Source: Arthrinium phaeospermum (taxonomy: Eukaryota; Ascomycota; Sordariomycetes; Amphisphaeriales; Apiosporaceae). From it: a DNA stretch of 64,000 bases. A model generated the notes under the pieces. It was not told the DNA's origin. It saw only the letters and a list, made by a program, of their open reading frames with translations, and did not search any database. Of this stretch, positions 1-12,046 are shown one piece after another. Location of the stretch: positions 2,418,001 through 2,482,000 of the forward strand of contig QYRS01000008.1 in assembly GCA_006503535.1 (NCBI GenBank), written 5' to 3'. The first letter of the stretch is position 1, and every line of letters starts with the position of its first letter. Made by a program: the position numbers and the translations under genes.

Positions 1-126
1 GGGGGAGGGAAAAGATGGCACTCTCTTCCCTGAATGATCTCCTTCACTTCTCCCCACGCTTCTTCCCCATCACCAAGATGAGCCAACATAGAGCTCATTC
101 GTCGACCCTCGCAACGGCCCTCGCGG

Positions 127-311
127 ATGCTAAAGATGGGCGATTTCCCCCTGGACGAGCACACGACAGGTGCCCAGCGACAACGCACGAGGCGAGTGTA
201 TCGGCTGGAGATCAACCGACGCCATGCCGATCTCCTGGACCGACTTCGGCTTATCCCAGAAGCCTACGACCTTATCGAATCGGATTTGATAAGAACGCAG
301 CTCATAGATCG
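127..311 (+). pseudogene. Coding-like exon relic, unknown product
   Basis: From ATG 127 an open frame reads a charged, protein-like stretch (FPLDEHTTGAQRQRTRRVY, then LEINRRHADLLDRLRLIPEA) up to a good donor, GTAAGT, starting at 312. A second ATG at 78 in another frame starts MSQHRAHSSTL and stays open across the same bases, so the true 5' structure is unclear. No continuing exon was found downstream. No family recognised. Confidence 0.3.
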
Positions 312-2510
312 TAAGTACGGTGCCCGAAACTCATCGCAAGAGCCGGGAATGGGGCCAGTAACCCAGTAACCCATTCACCTATTCACCTATTCATGGCACG
401 ATGCCCACCGTCCTCCAGCGGGAGCAGTCTGTACGGCACAGGGGTGGAGGAACGAACCACCCAACGACGACTCGTCCGTCCAGGATGGGGCTATACGGCA
501 AACGGAAGACCTAGGTCAACGTGAATCGTCGCTGTGCGATAGTGCTTCTCCTTGTTCCGAGTTTTGCGATGAACGGGGTCCCGCTGGTCCAATGTGACGC
601 CGTCATGGGGGTCATCGGTGCGAATGTTGTGGTCCACCCGGGCGGCGTTGACGCGCAAAACTTGCCGTTTCTCGTCAGACCAGATCCCCCTGATTGATTC
701 TGTTTTATTCGACATAAAGTATCCAATCCATCCTCTTGGGGTATAAAGTTTCGGTTTTCCCTGTCTGTGTGTCTCGGGAGGCAATGTGACATAGACCCGG
801 CTTGCCCAAACCGCGAAGGTAGGAACCTTGGATCCTATGATCCTCTCTTTCCCGTCTTGTTCCCTAGTTCCATGGCGCCCGCGAAATGGAGGACGACGCG
901 ACGTCAACTCTTCGCCTGATCGGTCCCATGGAGCCCCTCGGTCTTCCGTGCAGAGAGGCCAGAAAAAGCATGGCCACGCCGCTCAGGCTGCCGCGCCCGC
1001 CCATTATCTGGGCCTTGGACACCCACTCACGACATGTTGATACCGGGTGGGAGGACTGCGACTTGTTTGATAGCCCAGCGGTAGAGCACCTAACGGCCCG
1101 CAGCATTATGGCAACTGGCACCAACTTCCAGCAAGCCATAGCCGCGGCTGTTCTCTGGGAGTTTGATCTCCGGGCCGGTAATTCTCTGATACCCACGCAC
1201 GTACCAGGGCCTGAGAGGCCGATGACGCCCGCACCTTAGCTGGACGTATCCAAGCTTAGCTGGCCCGTTCTTTGGTCATTCACTCGCCAGACCCGACTGT
1301 CTGGTGGCAAAATACACATGTCCTTGATGACATTCCGCAAGTCAGACGTGATGCCTTGCTTTGGAGAAGCCCGTAATTGGCCCACTACGCCACTCACAAG
1401 TCGCAAGGCTCCGCTACATAACGATCTCGGACGCGACGTCCAATTTACAAAGTATCTTTACACAGCCACCTCGCGACGAGGATGCTGCGATGCCTTTCTA
1501 GCTGTTCTTTAGAGCTCGTGCCGGTGACCGTTTCTTCAGCAATACAGCATGGCGCATCTCGTCAGGCCGATGACGCGCAGCCTCCTACCCGTTCATGTTC
1601 CGCAACGCCCGCGACGAGCGTTGGGACACGATCCGGATTAGTACCGGAGCCCGAGCGAAGACGATTCGCATGGGAGACTGGAAGGCCGTCTGGCGCGATG
1701 GACGTGGACTTCCAATCCGCCAACGAGTGTCCGACCCCTTCCATGTGCGGTCCATAAGATCCCCCCAGAAGCTGGGTCATGATTGCTCGGGACGACCCCT
1801 CGACACAGCTTCCCAGACCCGACCGTTGACGATGTCGCGACACTAGTGAATGGACCTTGCTGCTAAACTGGCTGGCGTTGGCAAACGAACGGACAAGGTT
1901 CGGATGCGACATCCGGACCACACAGGGCCTTCACCAACAACCTCGCGACGAGATTGCAGCCAGCGATGCATTTGGGACCCGGGCGGCGCCAAGGTAACTC
2001 TGAAGAGATAGCTCCCACCCAGCTTTGATCTCCCGACATTGTGAACCCCGTTGGACGCTGGTCCCGAGCAGCGCTCCACGAACGGAGGGTCCATCTCGTT
2101 CGGCAGAAAGCCGATGGTGGGTAGAGTCCGCTCCCGCGATGGACGGCGTGCTTCCGTCTGGGAAACGATTGGCAGGCCGCATGGAACTCATTGTCGGACG
2201 TCGGGGACCACTATGTGAGAGCGCAGTGAGCGCCATTTACAATCACGGACTAGGACGAGGACGAAGCCTCCGAGCAACAGCGCATCGAAGACGCGACCGG
2301 GAACCCCATCGAGTTCAGGGGCATGTTCGAAAAGGACGCAGGAAGGTGTTGTGGAGGTCCGAAAGGACCATTTTGAAGAACAACGCCCGGGCGGGCTCGT
2401 CTCGTTGGGAGTCGGAAACACTCGGCAGCCCTTGAATCTGTACGACGACTACCCCGGTTCTCAATCCGGACGGAAGGTTGAATACCTGACCAGGGGGGCC
2501 CAGCAGCGCT

Positions 2511-2671
2511 GTAAGCGACTTTCAGTGTTTATTCCTTCCTATTCTAGTGGTTATTCCACGTTAGTCCAGTATCTCACGAGGGAAAGAGGAACCGTTTATT
2601 CGAGAAATTCCCATTATTCCCTCTGGAGACATCTTATTCCCTCTAAAAAGAGTAAATGCTAACGCCGACAG
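2511..2671 (+). repeat. Introner-like element, copy A
   Basis: This 161 bp segment starts with GTAAGCGACTTT and ends with TGCTAACGCCGACAG, that is, a splice donor, a CTAAC branch point and a CAG acceptor. It aligns over its whole length with intron 5 of the metallopeptidase-SGNH gene (minus strand, 32268-32087). Shared blocks include GTGTTTA(T/C)TCCTTCCT, TTATTCCACG and an AACCGTTTATTCGAGAA block. Many differences are C in the other copy against T here. It sits in the relic region behind an open frame ending ...GAQQRC, so it may once have been an intron of a lost gene. Confidence 0.6.
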
Positions 2672-3289
2672 TCGATAGGTGAGCAAGGCGGAGAGAGTGT
2701 GTAATACAGTTCAATGGACTGTTGGAGGCACCTCTCCTGACGATCGAAAAGCCTGATGATCGTCCGTACCAATCCGTTTCGTGTATTAGCATGCGAGCCT
2801 TTGAAGAAACACCCCCAGACCCGACCGTCTGGCGGCAAAAGGCAACGAGCCGCGACCCCCGCCTAATACGGCGCGAATTCGTGTTCCTTCATTCTCAACC
2901 AGTCGGAGGACCAGGCAGAGACAAGCTCGTCATGAGCCATCCTTATGATAATCCGTGGAGTTACGGACCGCGGCCCCCTGTACTGTCGCATGGTGGCTTT
3001 GGTGATGCTATTTCAGTCACATCACGCCCCCCTATCCGACCACCCCGTAGAACGGAAGAGGATCGTCGACAAGAATCCCGACTAATCGGTCCGAGTACCG
3101 GACCTCAGTTCCTAGGAGACACGGACGGCGTCCGTGACTTGGACATAAGTCCCAGACCTGATCATCGGGCGGCAGACGGCCTCGGTAGATGATCCCGAGC
3201 GCGACGTCCGGAGTGTACACCAGCATCCACCATCGACGACGCCTGGATGAGGATGAGGATGAGGATAAGGATGCGACGCCGCCCGACGC

Positions 3290-4063
3290 CCCGAGGTCCG
3301 AAGTTATGGGAGTTTGAACTGACCCGACACGACGAGGTTCAAAGCCGCATTCACGACAGGCTGGGGATTCCGTGGGAAAGAGCTCGCGACGAGCTCCGTG
3401 CGGAAGGCGTCTCCCGAGTCCAGGGGTGCGAACAGACAAGGTCGACTCGCGCGCCAACGCTGTTGCGTCAGAGGTCGCGCTGTTGAGTCGTTACTAGGAG
3501 CGGCCGTTGAGCATAGGCTCCTACGTCGTGGTCGTGGTCGTCGTCTCGATCGGGGACAGGCAAAGTCGGTCGAGCTCAAATGGGAGAACTGCGTGTTTTC
3601 GTATGTGGAACCGCCGACCTACTATCTCTGCGCCCCATGGTTCGGGGCGTGGAAAGGGCACTTGACTGGGGATTCCGTGGTATGGGGTTCGCGACGAGCT
3701 CCATGCGGAAGGTCTTCCACAGCCAGCGGTACGAACAGGCAAGGTCCACGCCCGCGCTAACTATTACCTCGGACGGCGCGCAATGCTTTGAGTCGTTGTT
3801 TGGGGTATGTATGTCCCCATACTGCATCGCAAGTCCTTGGGAGAAAGCTAACTCCTGCCCTTCATACAGGCGCGGCCTTCGAGCATAGGCCTTCGAGCAT
3901 AGGCTCCTGCTCCCGTCTCAGTCCGCTCGTATATTCCTCTCAATCGGTCCAGTCACAATCGGTGGAGCTCAGATGCAGGAACTGGGGGCTTTCCTATGAC
4001 GACCCAATCGCCATACTATGCCTGTCCGCCAGGGGTCGGGGCTCGGAACGGGTGGATGCTTAG
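3290..4063 (+). repeat. Imperfect tandem repeat of a coding-like unit, about 300 bp
   Basis: The block beginning GGGGATTCCGTGG at 3364 recurs at 3668. Both copies continue through a CGCGACGAGCTCC core, a TGCGGAAGG block, an ACA(G)GCAAGGTC block and GAGTCGTT. Both then carry a 'GAGCATAGGCTCCT' block (3507, 3892), followed by a 'GTCGGT(C/G)GAGCTCA' block and an open frame (VELKWENCVFSYVEPP near 3570 against VELRCRNWGLSYDDP near 3963). The second copy contains an inserted GTATGT...CATACAG stretch at about 3805-3870 that looks like an intron missing from the first copy. A short GATGAG run at 3245-3268 precedes the array. Confidence 0.55.
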
Positions 4064-5904
4064 GCTGATAGGTATTACCCTACCACTTCTGCAGAGCAAC
4101 AAGGGTACTATCACGGACGCAGAAGTGGCTACTTGATGAGATGACAGAGCGTCTTAGGGAGCGCATTTCATCTCTTGGACAGTTATGGGAGTCTGGCCCT
4201 GGGTCCACTGACCAACAGAGAACCCAGTTCACAACCTGGCTCCGAGAGGACCTCCCAGCCAGTCTGGGGCATACCAAGCCAGGAAGAAGGCCGCAACGCC
4301 AAACGTGCTAGCCCCAGACCAGACCCGTCTGGTGGCAAAGACGAGAAACATTTTCGGACGCGACGTCCGGATTGCGCCTGGCCTTCATTCTCATAGTCGG
4401 CTGCCTTATTGATCTCGTATCCGGTGCGCTGGGCGCGGATGCAGAGAGACAGCCGGTGATAGGTGTTACAGAATCTGTCCCGGACACGCTTGGCCACACA
4501 CAGTACGGCCAAGATGACACCAACCCTACGGCGTTGCTGGAGAGACGAAGTCACCGACGCACCAGACCCGACCGTCTGGTGGCAAGTGGGATTCGGACGC
4601 GACGTCCGAATCGCGCTGGAATCGAAGCGGCGAGCGTCGTGATGTGTCTCATTTATTCCGACAGATCATTGGTATGTTTGCCCGGGTCGCAACACCAGGG
4701 AGAGTAAACAGCTAACTGACCAATATTACCCACAGCCCGGTGAAGATGAAGGCGCTCGCTATTGCTGGCATGAGGATTGGCGGCGAGCTGCCTCCTGCTA
4801 CAAATGTTCGAACGAGCAGATACAACCAACCCATGTGACCTCTGCAGTGAAGAGCAGGAAGTGTCTGGAAAGAAGAGGGCTAAAGGTTGTCCGGCAGAGC
4901 GAGCGACTTAATTACTCTCCTGAACGGTGACAAACCACTCGTGTGTATTATTCTCTGCAAGAGAAGTATCAGACGATGTTGTACAAGCACACCTCGTGAA
5001 AGCTTGGACACTAGAAACGGAAGATTACTTACTCATGGGTCGATATCCGCGGACCTCGGGGCGAACCGCAGATTTATCAGATTCGGACGCGACGTCCGAC
5101 TTTGCCCTGGCCCCTGTGGCAGAACACGAGCGAACCTAAATCGAGCTCCACCATGGCAGGAGAGCCGTCAGGGTCCGGCAGAAGCCCAGTTCGCCGACCG
5201 TGACCATCCCAGCAGCCACGCGTCATTCGAAGATCGGTGGCCAGGAGTTGTGGCGGTACTAGTAGAACTAGTATTGGAACGTGGCCCAGGGGGCAGTTGG
5301 AAGACACCCTGCCCTGCCCGGTTCATAATCTAACCGCCTGCTCCCCGGGATATCAAGAAGGTTCAAGGGGGTCTCTTTGAGCGAGTAGACAGTCGCCTTC
5401 GGGGGCTGAATAAGGCCTTGATCGAGGACCCTCGAGGAGCGCGTATCAAGCTGCTGGTTACGATCCGGGGCAGTAAAGAAGAGGAAGGCGAGTGGCTAGG
5501 CGGAACATTGACCCCTTCTTGGAACACCACGCCTGACGCCCGAGAGGTTCGCCATCCATTCCCTCTGGCTTGGCGGCGCGGTTCGGACGCGACGTCCGAA
5601 TGTACCGCTTCCTCTGCTCTAGCCGAGAAAAGGGTCAAAGAAGAGGAAAGGAGAGGAGAAGATGAGCTTGCTGACTGGCGGAAAGCGAGACGCGACGTCT
5701 CGACACTGGCGGGTACAGTGACAGCTCCGACGACGATGGCCCGGACGAATACATGGTGTGCCAGTCCCTCGCACCCTATTAGTCGCATGCCAGCTGGGGG
5801 GGAAGGCATGATCCCGTCGGTTGGCGGAAATGCGTGATCGATTCAATTCCAATCGTCGTCTTGGGTAACCCATTGCGCCTCCGCAGCCTACAGCCACCCC
5901 GCTA

Positions 5905-6180
5905 GACTTCAACGAAGAACTCGTTGGTCACTATGCGTACCTGACAGTACTTGAAAAGTACTGCATCAACGCGCGGAGCCTTCCAGGGGAGCAAGGTAGC
6001 CGGGCCGCCAATACCGCCGAGGCCGTGGGCGAAGTAGTGCATGCATATGCCGCCGTCGATGCATTGCACCGCTTGCGTGGTATGCCAGCCAGGGAAGGGG
6101 GAGCAACGTCCATGCTCCGAACAGGACGAGCGCCTACTCGCTCTCTTGCGCGTTCTCCCAGAGGCATAATATGCGGGTGT
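5905..6180 (+). pseudogene. Coding-like relic, unknown product
   Basis: An open frame with marked third-position C/G reads LDFNEELVGHYAYLTVLEKY and continues through EAVGEVVHAYAAVDALHRLR. It loses coding character near 6180. No flanking exons could be joined to it and no family was recognised. It lies between the last strong type-B palindrome and the 6.77 kb repeats. Confidence 0.3.
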
Positions 6181-6773
6181 GCCTCCCAACTCCTCGATGG
6201 ATGCGGGAACACGAGTCTTTGGTTGCTTGAATGCAGGGCAATTCCCCTTGCATCGAAAGGCCGGTCAAGATCCGATGCGCATACACGTCTGTCCTCTCCC
6301 ACCTCGGGCCTCTGGAATAGAGGCCGCGGACGCCGCGAACGGGGGGGTCGCGGCCGGGGAGAAGCCTTTGGATCTGCTGATCCCCTCCGGATCTCGGTCC
6401 CTTCGACTTGTGTGCGTTTGCCGGGCTGACAACAGGATCGTCGTCGCGAGTGCAACCAAGGTCGGACTGTGTGTCTTGACTGCGCATGTGCCTGCCCTAG
6501 CCACCGAGCACGACCTTCCGACGAGATTGACATGACGGACGCGCATGGCCTGTCTGCCCCAGACCCCAGTCGGCCAGAGCATCAACAACCTCCCACGGTA
6601 TGCTCATTGACCTCGGTGGAGTTCATCTTCACTTCCTACTCGATGGCCTTTCCTAGGGACGCGTGGATACTTCCCACCGGTCAGGATGCTCGAGCTGGAA
6701 GCGAATTTAGCGTAGGAGCGACGTCTAAGATGGTTTGAGCGGCGAGGAGATTCGGTAGCGTCAATACGAGCAA

Positions 6774-7469
6774 CCGGTTCCTCGAATAGGCGGGCTCAAC
6801 AGCGCTGACTGCGAAGACGGGAAGGGAAGGTCGACACATGGCCCACGTCGTGATTGGAGCATCTACTGCACCTCAACAGCAAAGATGCCTCGGAGTTCTC
6901 GTCGGCGCGTCAGTGCATCCACAAGGACTCTCTGATCGGCCAGGGTATTGACCAAGACACTCGTCGCGTCCTGTGGCACATGACGCAGGGGTACACCTCG
7001 GTGCAGCTGCTCACATGGCTATATCCCGACGTGTGCAACACCTAAGCCAGTGGTGAATCTTGAAGAATCTCTCGGCGGATCCCGAGAAGCAGATTCGCCA
7101 TTAATCGACCGGTTCCTCGAATAGGCCGGCCCCCCAGCGCTGATCCTCTGAGATGCAAGGCCGTGGCGACACTGATTGTGGGTGAGCTCTCTCCCCGCAG
7201 CAGAAGCTTGTCGCGGCAGAAGCTGGGTCTCCTGACTTTGAGCCATTTCGATGCCCGCGTGCCAGCACGCATCCCCGACCAGCTGGAGACCCGCCTGCCA
7301 CTCGTCTTTGCCCGGCGACCCTTGTCTACATCCGCTACGCAGGCCATTCACACGCACCCGACTTCCACAGATTCGGCGAGCTCCCAGGTGCCCGGCTCGA
7401 GCATCTACTGCAGATAAAAGCAGCAAAGATGCCCCTACCCTACGTTTCTCGGCAGATCCCGAGAAGCAG
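6774..7469 (+). repeat. Three interleaved short repeats
   Basis: CCGGTTCCTCGAATAGGC occurs at 6774-6791 and 7109-7126. GCATCTACTGCA followed by GCAAAGATGCC occurs at 6859 and 7401. CTCGGC(G/A)GATCCCGAGAAG, itself a small fold-back, occurs at 7071-7092 and 7448-7469 and is followed in both by a degenerate (C/G)TTAAT(C/G)G. The spacings differ (about 335, 542 and 377 bp), so these are remnants of overlapping duplications rather than one clean tandem unit. Confidence 0.5.
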
Positions 7470-8626
7470 GCCTATGCGTTAATGGGTGTGTGGTTTGCTC
7501 CTCCTCGGCTCACTGTGATAAAGGAGTCCCCCAGCAGCCGAGCAAATGCCATGCCAAAGGTGACCACGACGAGGTCCAGAATGGACCATACCATGAGCTG
7601 GGCGTCCCTCTCGGGGGGCTCAGGAAGCGCGCGCAGGAGAGTGAAGAGAGCGAAGAAGAGCCAACCCTTCTCGCTCCGTACGAGCCTAACTTCCCGAACA
7701 CGTGGCCACGGATGATTTCCTACATCATCGTCGAATCACTGGCTGGTGACATCCCAGAGGATATCGCAGGCTCGACAGCGCTTCGCACCCTCTTCGTCAT
7801 AGAGCGCACGGAGAGCAGCACGCACGGGCAGATCCCCGTCGGTCGCAGCGGGTTGCCGGGTAGGCAGATGAGCTGGATGATGTTCTGAGGCGCACCCCAT
7901 CACTTCTCCATTCGCCATGGAGAAAACATGGGCAAGCTGGCTAGGAAGTTCAGGGCTGGTAAATCCGTACGCGACGTACGGCGAACAGGCAGGCCGAGGT
8001 CGAGGGCAAGAAGATCTTGCCCTGCCGTGGCCGCCGAGCTACTCACTCGGCGGCGGCAACCAGGCGGCAGAGGCCGACTTGGGACTCGATCTCGGGGAGC
8101 TCCCGCTACCTGGAGCCAAACACAAACACCAAGACCCGATACCATGAGGGGGACTACCATGTTTGTGTGGGATATGACGAGGCCGCTACGTGTGAAGAAT
8201 TCACTCTCGGCCAGAAGCACGAGATGGGCCTCTGTAACCGAGGAGGGCGGCTTTCCCCCAACAACATGGCACCCATACGCTTGGTCGACCTCGGCCCCGA
8301 TAACGAGATCGAAACGCAAAGACATTCGAGTCCAGGTCCGAATGGGAGACAGAGCGCCAGCTCACTGTGCCTCGCGAATCGTGGTAGACGCGCTGGACGA
8401 AGACTCCCTGACAGCGGAGCGAACGGGCAGGGCTCAGTCCCAGAGCCTGGTCACACTGTTACGAGGAGGACACCCAAGAAGACGTTGCCGAGTCCGGTGG
8501 GTTCGATGGATTCGGCGTTGCCGGGCGTTCAAGGCTCAACGGAGATGACGACCTTAACCACCCTGTGCTTGACGGAGACGACGACGAGGATTCTGAAGAA
8601 AATGGCTACGCTTCACCAACAGCCAA

Positions 8627-9260
8627 TTGGGTATGATCGTTGACGGCCTTTCAACCCCAATACGCCGAGCCAGTGGAACTGGTCCGCCTGGTACCGGCCA
8701 TACTATGATTTCAGCCGTCATTGCCTGGATCCTCGCGTTCGCAGGAAACGAGGGGATGCTTGTTGCACACAGCAACGGCGCTGCTTCTTCACTCGCGGCC
8801 AAGTCTGTCTACGTGAGCCAGAACGTCCCACCCGGCCAGTGCCAACCCGTTGTGGTGCAGTACCAACATTCCCCCGAGCGTATTGCCAACACTCCGAACC
8901 AAAACTCGTTGCCTTCGGCAAACTTCCCGCCATTTGCCACATTGCGACAGCTCAATGTTGAGCAAATCAGAAGGGACATACATCGCATTCTGGGTGCCAA
9001 GGGGCAGACCTACGGCTCCGTGAAAGGCCAGCCTGAGAGATATCGTAAGAACCGATGCCACCAAGGAGATTATGGGCGACGAGATCGCGGACTTTCACCA
9101 GTCAGTGATGGGACTCCATCCAAGGTGTGCTGGTACATGAGGTCGCCAGATTCGAGGAGTTGCTGAACAAGCGACTGGGCCTCCCAAAGGTTTATCCTGC
9201 GGTCGGAAAGATTTCGGACGAATTGACACCCCCTTATTGCCCCCGTGGTAATGCTATATG
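8627..9260 (+). pseudogene. SF1 (UPF1-like) helicase relic
   Basis: The frame from 8627 reads GTGPPGTGHTMISAVIAWIL near 8675-8735, followed about 12 residues later by MLVAHSNGAASSLAAK. This is the order of motif I (GPPGTGKT) and motif Ia (LVxAxSNxAxDxLA) of UPF1-like superfamily 1 helicases. The invariant lysine is histidine here. After about 9030 the coding signal moves to other frames (TKEIMGDEIADFHQSVMG, then HEVARFEELLNKRLGLPKVY), ending at a TGA near 9260. No DEAG/Walker B or later helicase motifs are present, so this is a decayed fragment. An alternative is another P-loop ATPase, but the motif I/Ia pair favours a helicase. Confidence 0.45.
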
Positions 9261-9265
9261 ACCCC

Positions 9266-12046
9266 ACGAAGAAGACAAATCTTTCACATACGACCACATC
9301 CTGCTGAAAACTAGGGATCCCGTCCGCTCTCCCATATATAAGCAGCAGAGAGCCGAATTAGTACTAGGGTCGGTGACGACCTGGGAATCCTCGGTGTTGT
9401 ATGTCTTTTGCCTTTTTGCCGTAGAAGAACGCGCTACAGGCCTCCCCATACCCGGTTCGCAGTATCACCTACTTGTTTTGCACTGCAGGCCCGTCGCATC
9501 TGGCTGCTTGATTCTTTGGTCATAACTCCTTGAAGTATATCCGCCAGGATCCCCTCCAAGCTGCTAGGCACCGCCCACAAGGGGCGTCGCATACACATGA
9601 CGCATGGACCACCAGCTCATCGTATGAAAGAGCTGGTGATTTCGCCTGCAGTACGGAGTAGATAGGTTCATCACGGATATGCATAATGACAAAATCTAAA
9701 TAATAGACTTATTACTACTTAAGCCAGCTTCTGGCGGCATTGATGGCCAGTTAAGGTCACGCTATTTGAATCAAGCGATGCTTCGTAGTCCACCCTCAAG
9801 TCCTACTGCCCATGCGACAAGCCCTGCGAGAATAAACCGGCCAAGTCTCCTCAAGAATAAGCAGGTCTACAGAACACCAATCATTCCAGTGGTATTGGCT
9901 TGTTCTACGGTTATTCCCTGGAATAAGTGGAATAATCAAGACGGTTTATTCCTGCGGTCACTTGGCGATGGAGTGTTCAAGATGCAGCAACGCCGCACGG
10001 ATCAAATAGACAAGCCAATTGAAGCGAAACGGATATGAACGGTGCTTAGCACCGTATCGCGCCTTTACGGTTCCCAGAGTTTCCCACCGTTTCTGTTTGT
10101 ACCTTGGCTTCATACTCCGTCGGCGCTGCTACCATTTCTCAGTAGCCCGCCCAATGATGCTCAACTTCGCACCAGACGCCTAATAAACATCTCTTTTGAT
10201 GAACACATTCGGCAAACTAGAATTCTCTATAGCTAGAACTCGATTCTCATTGAACAGAACTCCAATTCATATATTCCCAATTTGCTACAGTGACCGAATA
10301 TTGAACCGCAATACTCTACGCTGCCACGTTCGCTTGACCCCTTTTCCACAACCCTTGTAAACCAACGCTAGAGACTACGTTATCGGTGAACCTACTTGTT
10401 CGTCTAGCCGCGAAATCTCACAATGGCGATATACTGAGTTCATTGTCGCGCTAGCATAGCGAACTGGAGGGCTGGCAAGGCTCCCGGCTGAAGAGACTAG
10501 GTCTGGCACTGGTGGCTTCAGCTGGTGTCAAATTAGGTCAGCGGCTCTTTGTACGTCGCAGCGGGTGGCTGCACAGGAGCTCATCCAATAGGCTTCCTGC
10601 CTAGTGTCGAGGTCATATCAGGGCTTCTGCATGAGCACTTTCTCGGCAGTGATCACAAGGAAGGAGCAACGCACAGGTCACACACACTGTACTGCGGGAA
10701 ACCAGTCACCATTTCTGGTTCCTAAACCAGCCAGACGCTCGTCTCATCATCATCTTTTATCATTTGGACTATCGTATCGCTTCTTTTCTATCACGGAGCT
10801 ACACTGCATGGAAGTGGCGCCCCGGACTATGCCCTTTAGAATAGAGCCTGCCGCCGTGGCGTTCTTGCTCGTCCGTATTGGGCAACTAGTAGTCGCCCGT
10901 CGACTGGTGAAGCATGGCCGCCTCTCTGGCTGAAACACGAGGCAGCCGTTTCTAATTGCTCATCCCGCCAGTCAGCACCCGGTCGCGGGCACCGAATTTG
11001 TTCCTCGGCCCAAGATCGCAGGCAATTACCGCCTGGCGTAACCTGATGTCGACAGAACGTGATCATGTCCTCACCTGTAGTGTCCCTTGTGTTTGTGTCC
11101 TTCATAGACTGCCCAATAGCACAAATGCCGCAAACCAAATAGCTCACGCGCCCATGCCTCGACTTGATGATTGGAGAAGATTGACATGGACCTTGTATCA
11201 CCCCCTTTCGATGAGGGTTTTCCTTGGGATCACAGAGGACAATACCAGAGCGTATCTCCTCGAGGCATGTCTGATTAGCCCGGAGAGGAGCGATGAGAGC
11301 GCCGCCAAACTATGTAGCCAGACAGCTGAGGGGTTGCCAACAACCAATATAACGCACATGACTGCCCGTAACGATGGATTGCATACTAGCAGGTCATAAC
11401 CTTCACGGCGTCTGCGACCTTGTGCTTAGAGACGAAGAGGTTGGAATCATGGGCGTTGAACAAGGGCTGGGTCGTGCCGGGGATCATGGATGCAATGTAC
11501 AAATTGACTTGATTGAGTGACCCCGTAGCTGTCTTGTGGACTTTGCGAACCCATTGTGCAGCCCCTCTCAGCGCGGCGTCTACGTCCTCCATGAGGTGAT
11601 CTAGATAGGCCGGGTGACGCTGCAGCAAAGGTCCATGAGAACCGTTGCTTGCAAATGTGCACTGGGATTAGAAGCAGGATCAAGTCGAGCGACGAGCGTG
11701 CTAAACGTCTTAATGTATGGGAAAATGGTGATATTCTAATTGAAACGCTGGGATGTAGCGGGGGATGGCCAGTTTCAGTACATGTTCTTAGTCATCATAC
11801 CAAGCCCCCCCTTTTCTTTTGTCCTTAATTATACCATTCGATTCGATTCGAGCGAAAGCTTGCAGAAACAAAAGACTTACATGAAGCATGCCACATTAAG
11901 AAATAGTTACCAAGAGAGAATGTATCATACCCAATACCTTCGAAACTCTCAGAATCATCCCAACAACTAAATATAACTCCCGTCAATCGACAGAATCTTG
12001 AATGCCACATGTGAATACACCTGTCGCCAGGTGTCGCCAGAAACAC
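9266..12046. other. Intergenic, no gene supported
   Basis: This 2.8 kb stretch is AT-richer than its surroundings and holds only short unconvincing open frames. At 9839-9872 there is a 34 bp sequence that recurs at 46940-46973. At 9910-9950 there is a palindrome-rich patch built from TTATTCC/GGAATAA words. A minus-strand open frame at 11386-11628 (LNQVNLYIASMIPG) is too short and isolated to call. Confidence 0.5.

Larger units (their letters stand above)
1287..5702 (+). repeat. Recurring 'PDPTVWWQ ... GRDVR' cassette with palindromic cores
   Basis: Two palindrome types recur. Type A, CCAGAC-CCGACC-GTCTGG, lies at 1287-1304, 2815-2832 and 4562-4579, with a shortened copy at 4319-4332 and decayed copies near 1813 and 3152. 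Type B is a stem around a CGA loop: GGACG stem at 1429-1441, CCTCG stem at 1469-1481, GAGCTCG stem at 3380-3396, CGGACG stem at 4355-4369, ten-base-pair stem at 4590-4612, then 5083-5099, 5582-5600 and 5686-5702. A further B copy lies at 7965-7981. In one frame type A reads PDPTVWWQ and type B reads GRDVR, as in DPTVWWQVGFGRDVRIALE at 4565-4621. The repeat may therefore have been protein-coding, with the palindrome a by-product, or the reverse. Confidence 0.6.
1..9265. other. Gene-relic region rich in degenerate coding repeats
   Basis: No open frame longer than about 210 codons exists here, and the longer ones change into other frames that look more coding-like. Pieces with coding character (third-position C, protein-like composition) occur at about 127-311, 5905-6180, 7560-7700 and 8627-9260. 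Repeats at several scales lie between them: the PDPTVWWQ/GRDVR cassette, a ~300 bp tandem unit at 3.29-4.06 kb, and small repeats at 6.77-7.47 kb. I read the region as the remains of several fast-evolving, duplicated genes. The sequence is not AT-rich, so it does not look like a classical RIP-ruined block. Individual recognisable parts are listed separately. Confidence 0.6.

Noticed and set aside
5686..5702. Rho-independent-like terminator (CGAGACG-CGA-CGTCTCG)
   Set aside because: No following T tract, eukaryotic context, and the same CGA-loop palindrome recurs in many places.
11386..11628. 80-codon minus-strand frame downstream of the GTPase gene
   Set aside because: Isolated, no splice partner found, no family recognised; left as intergenic.
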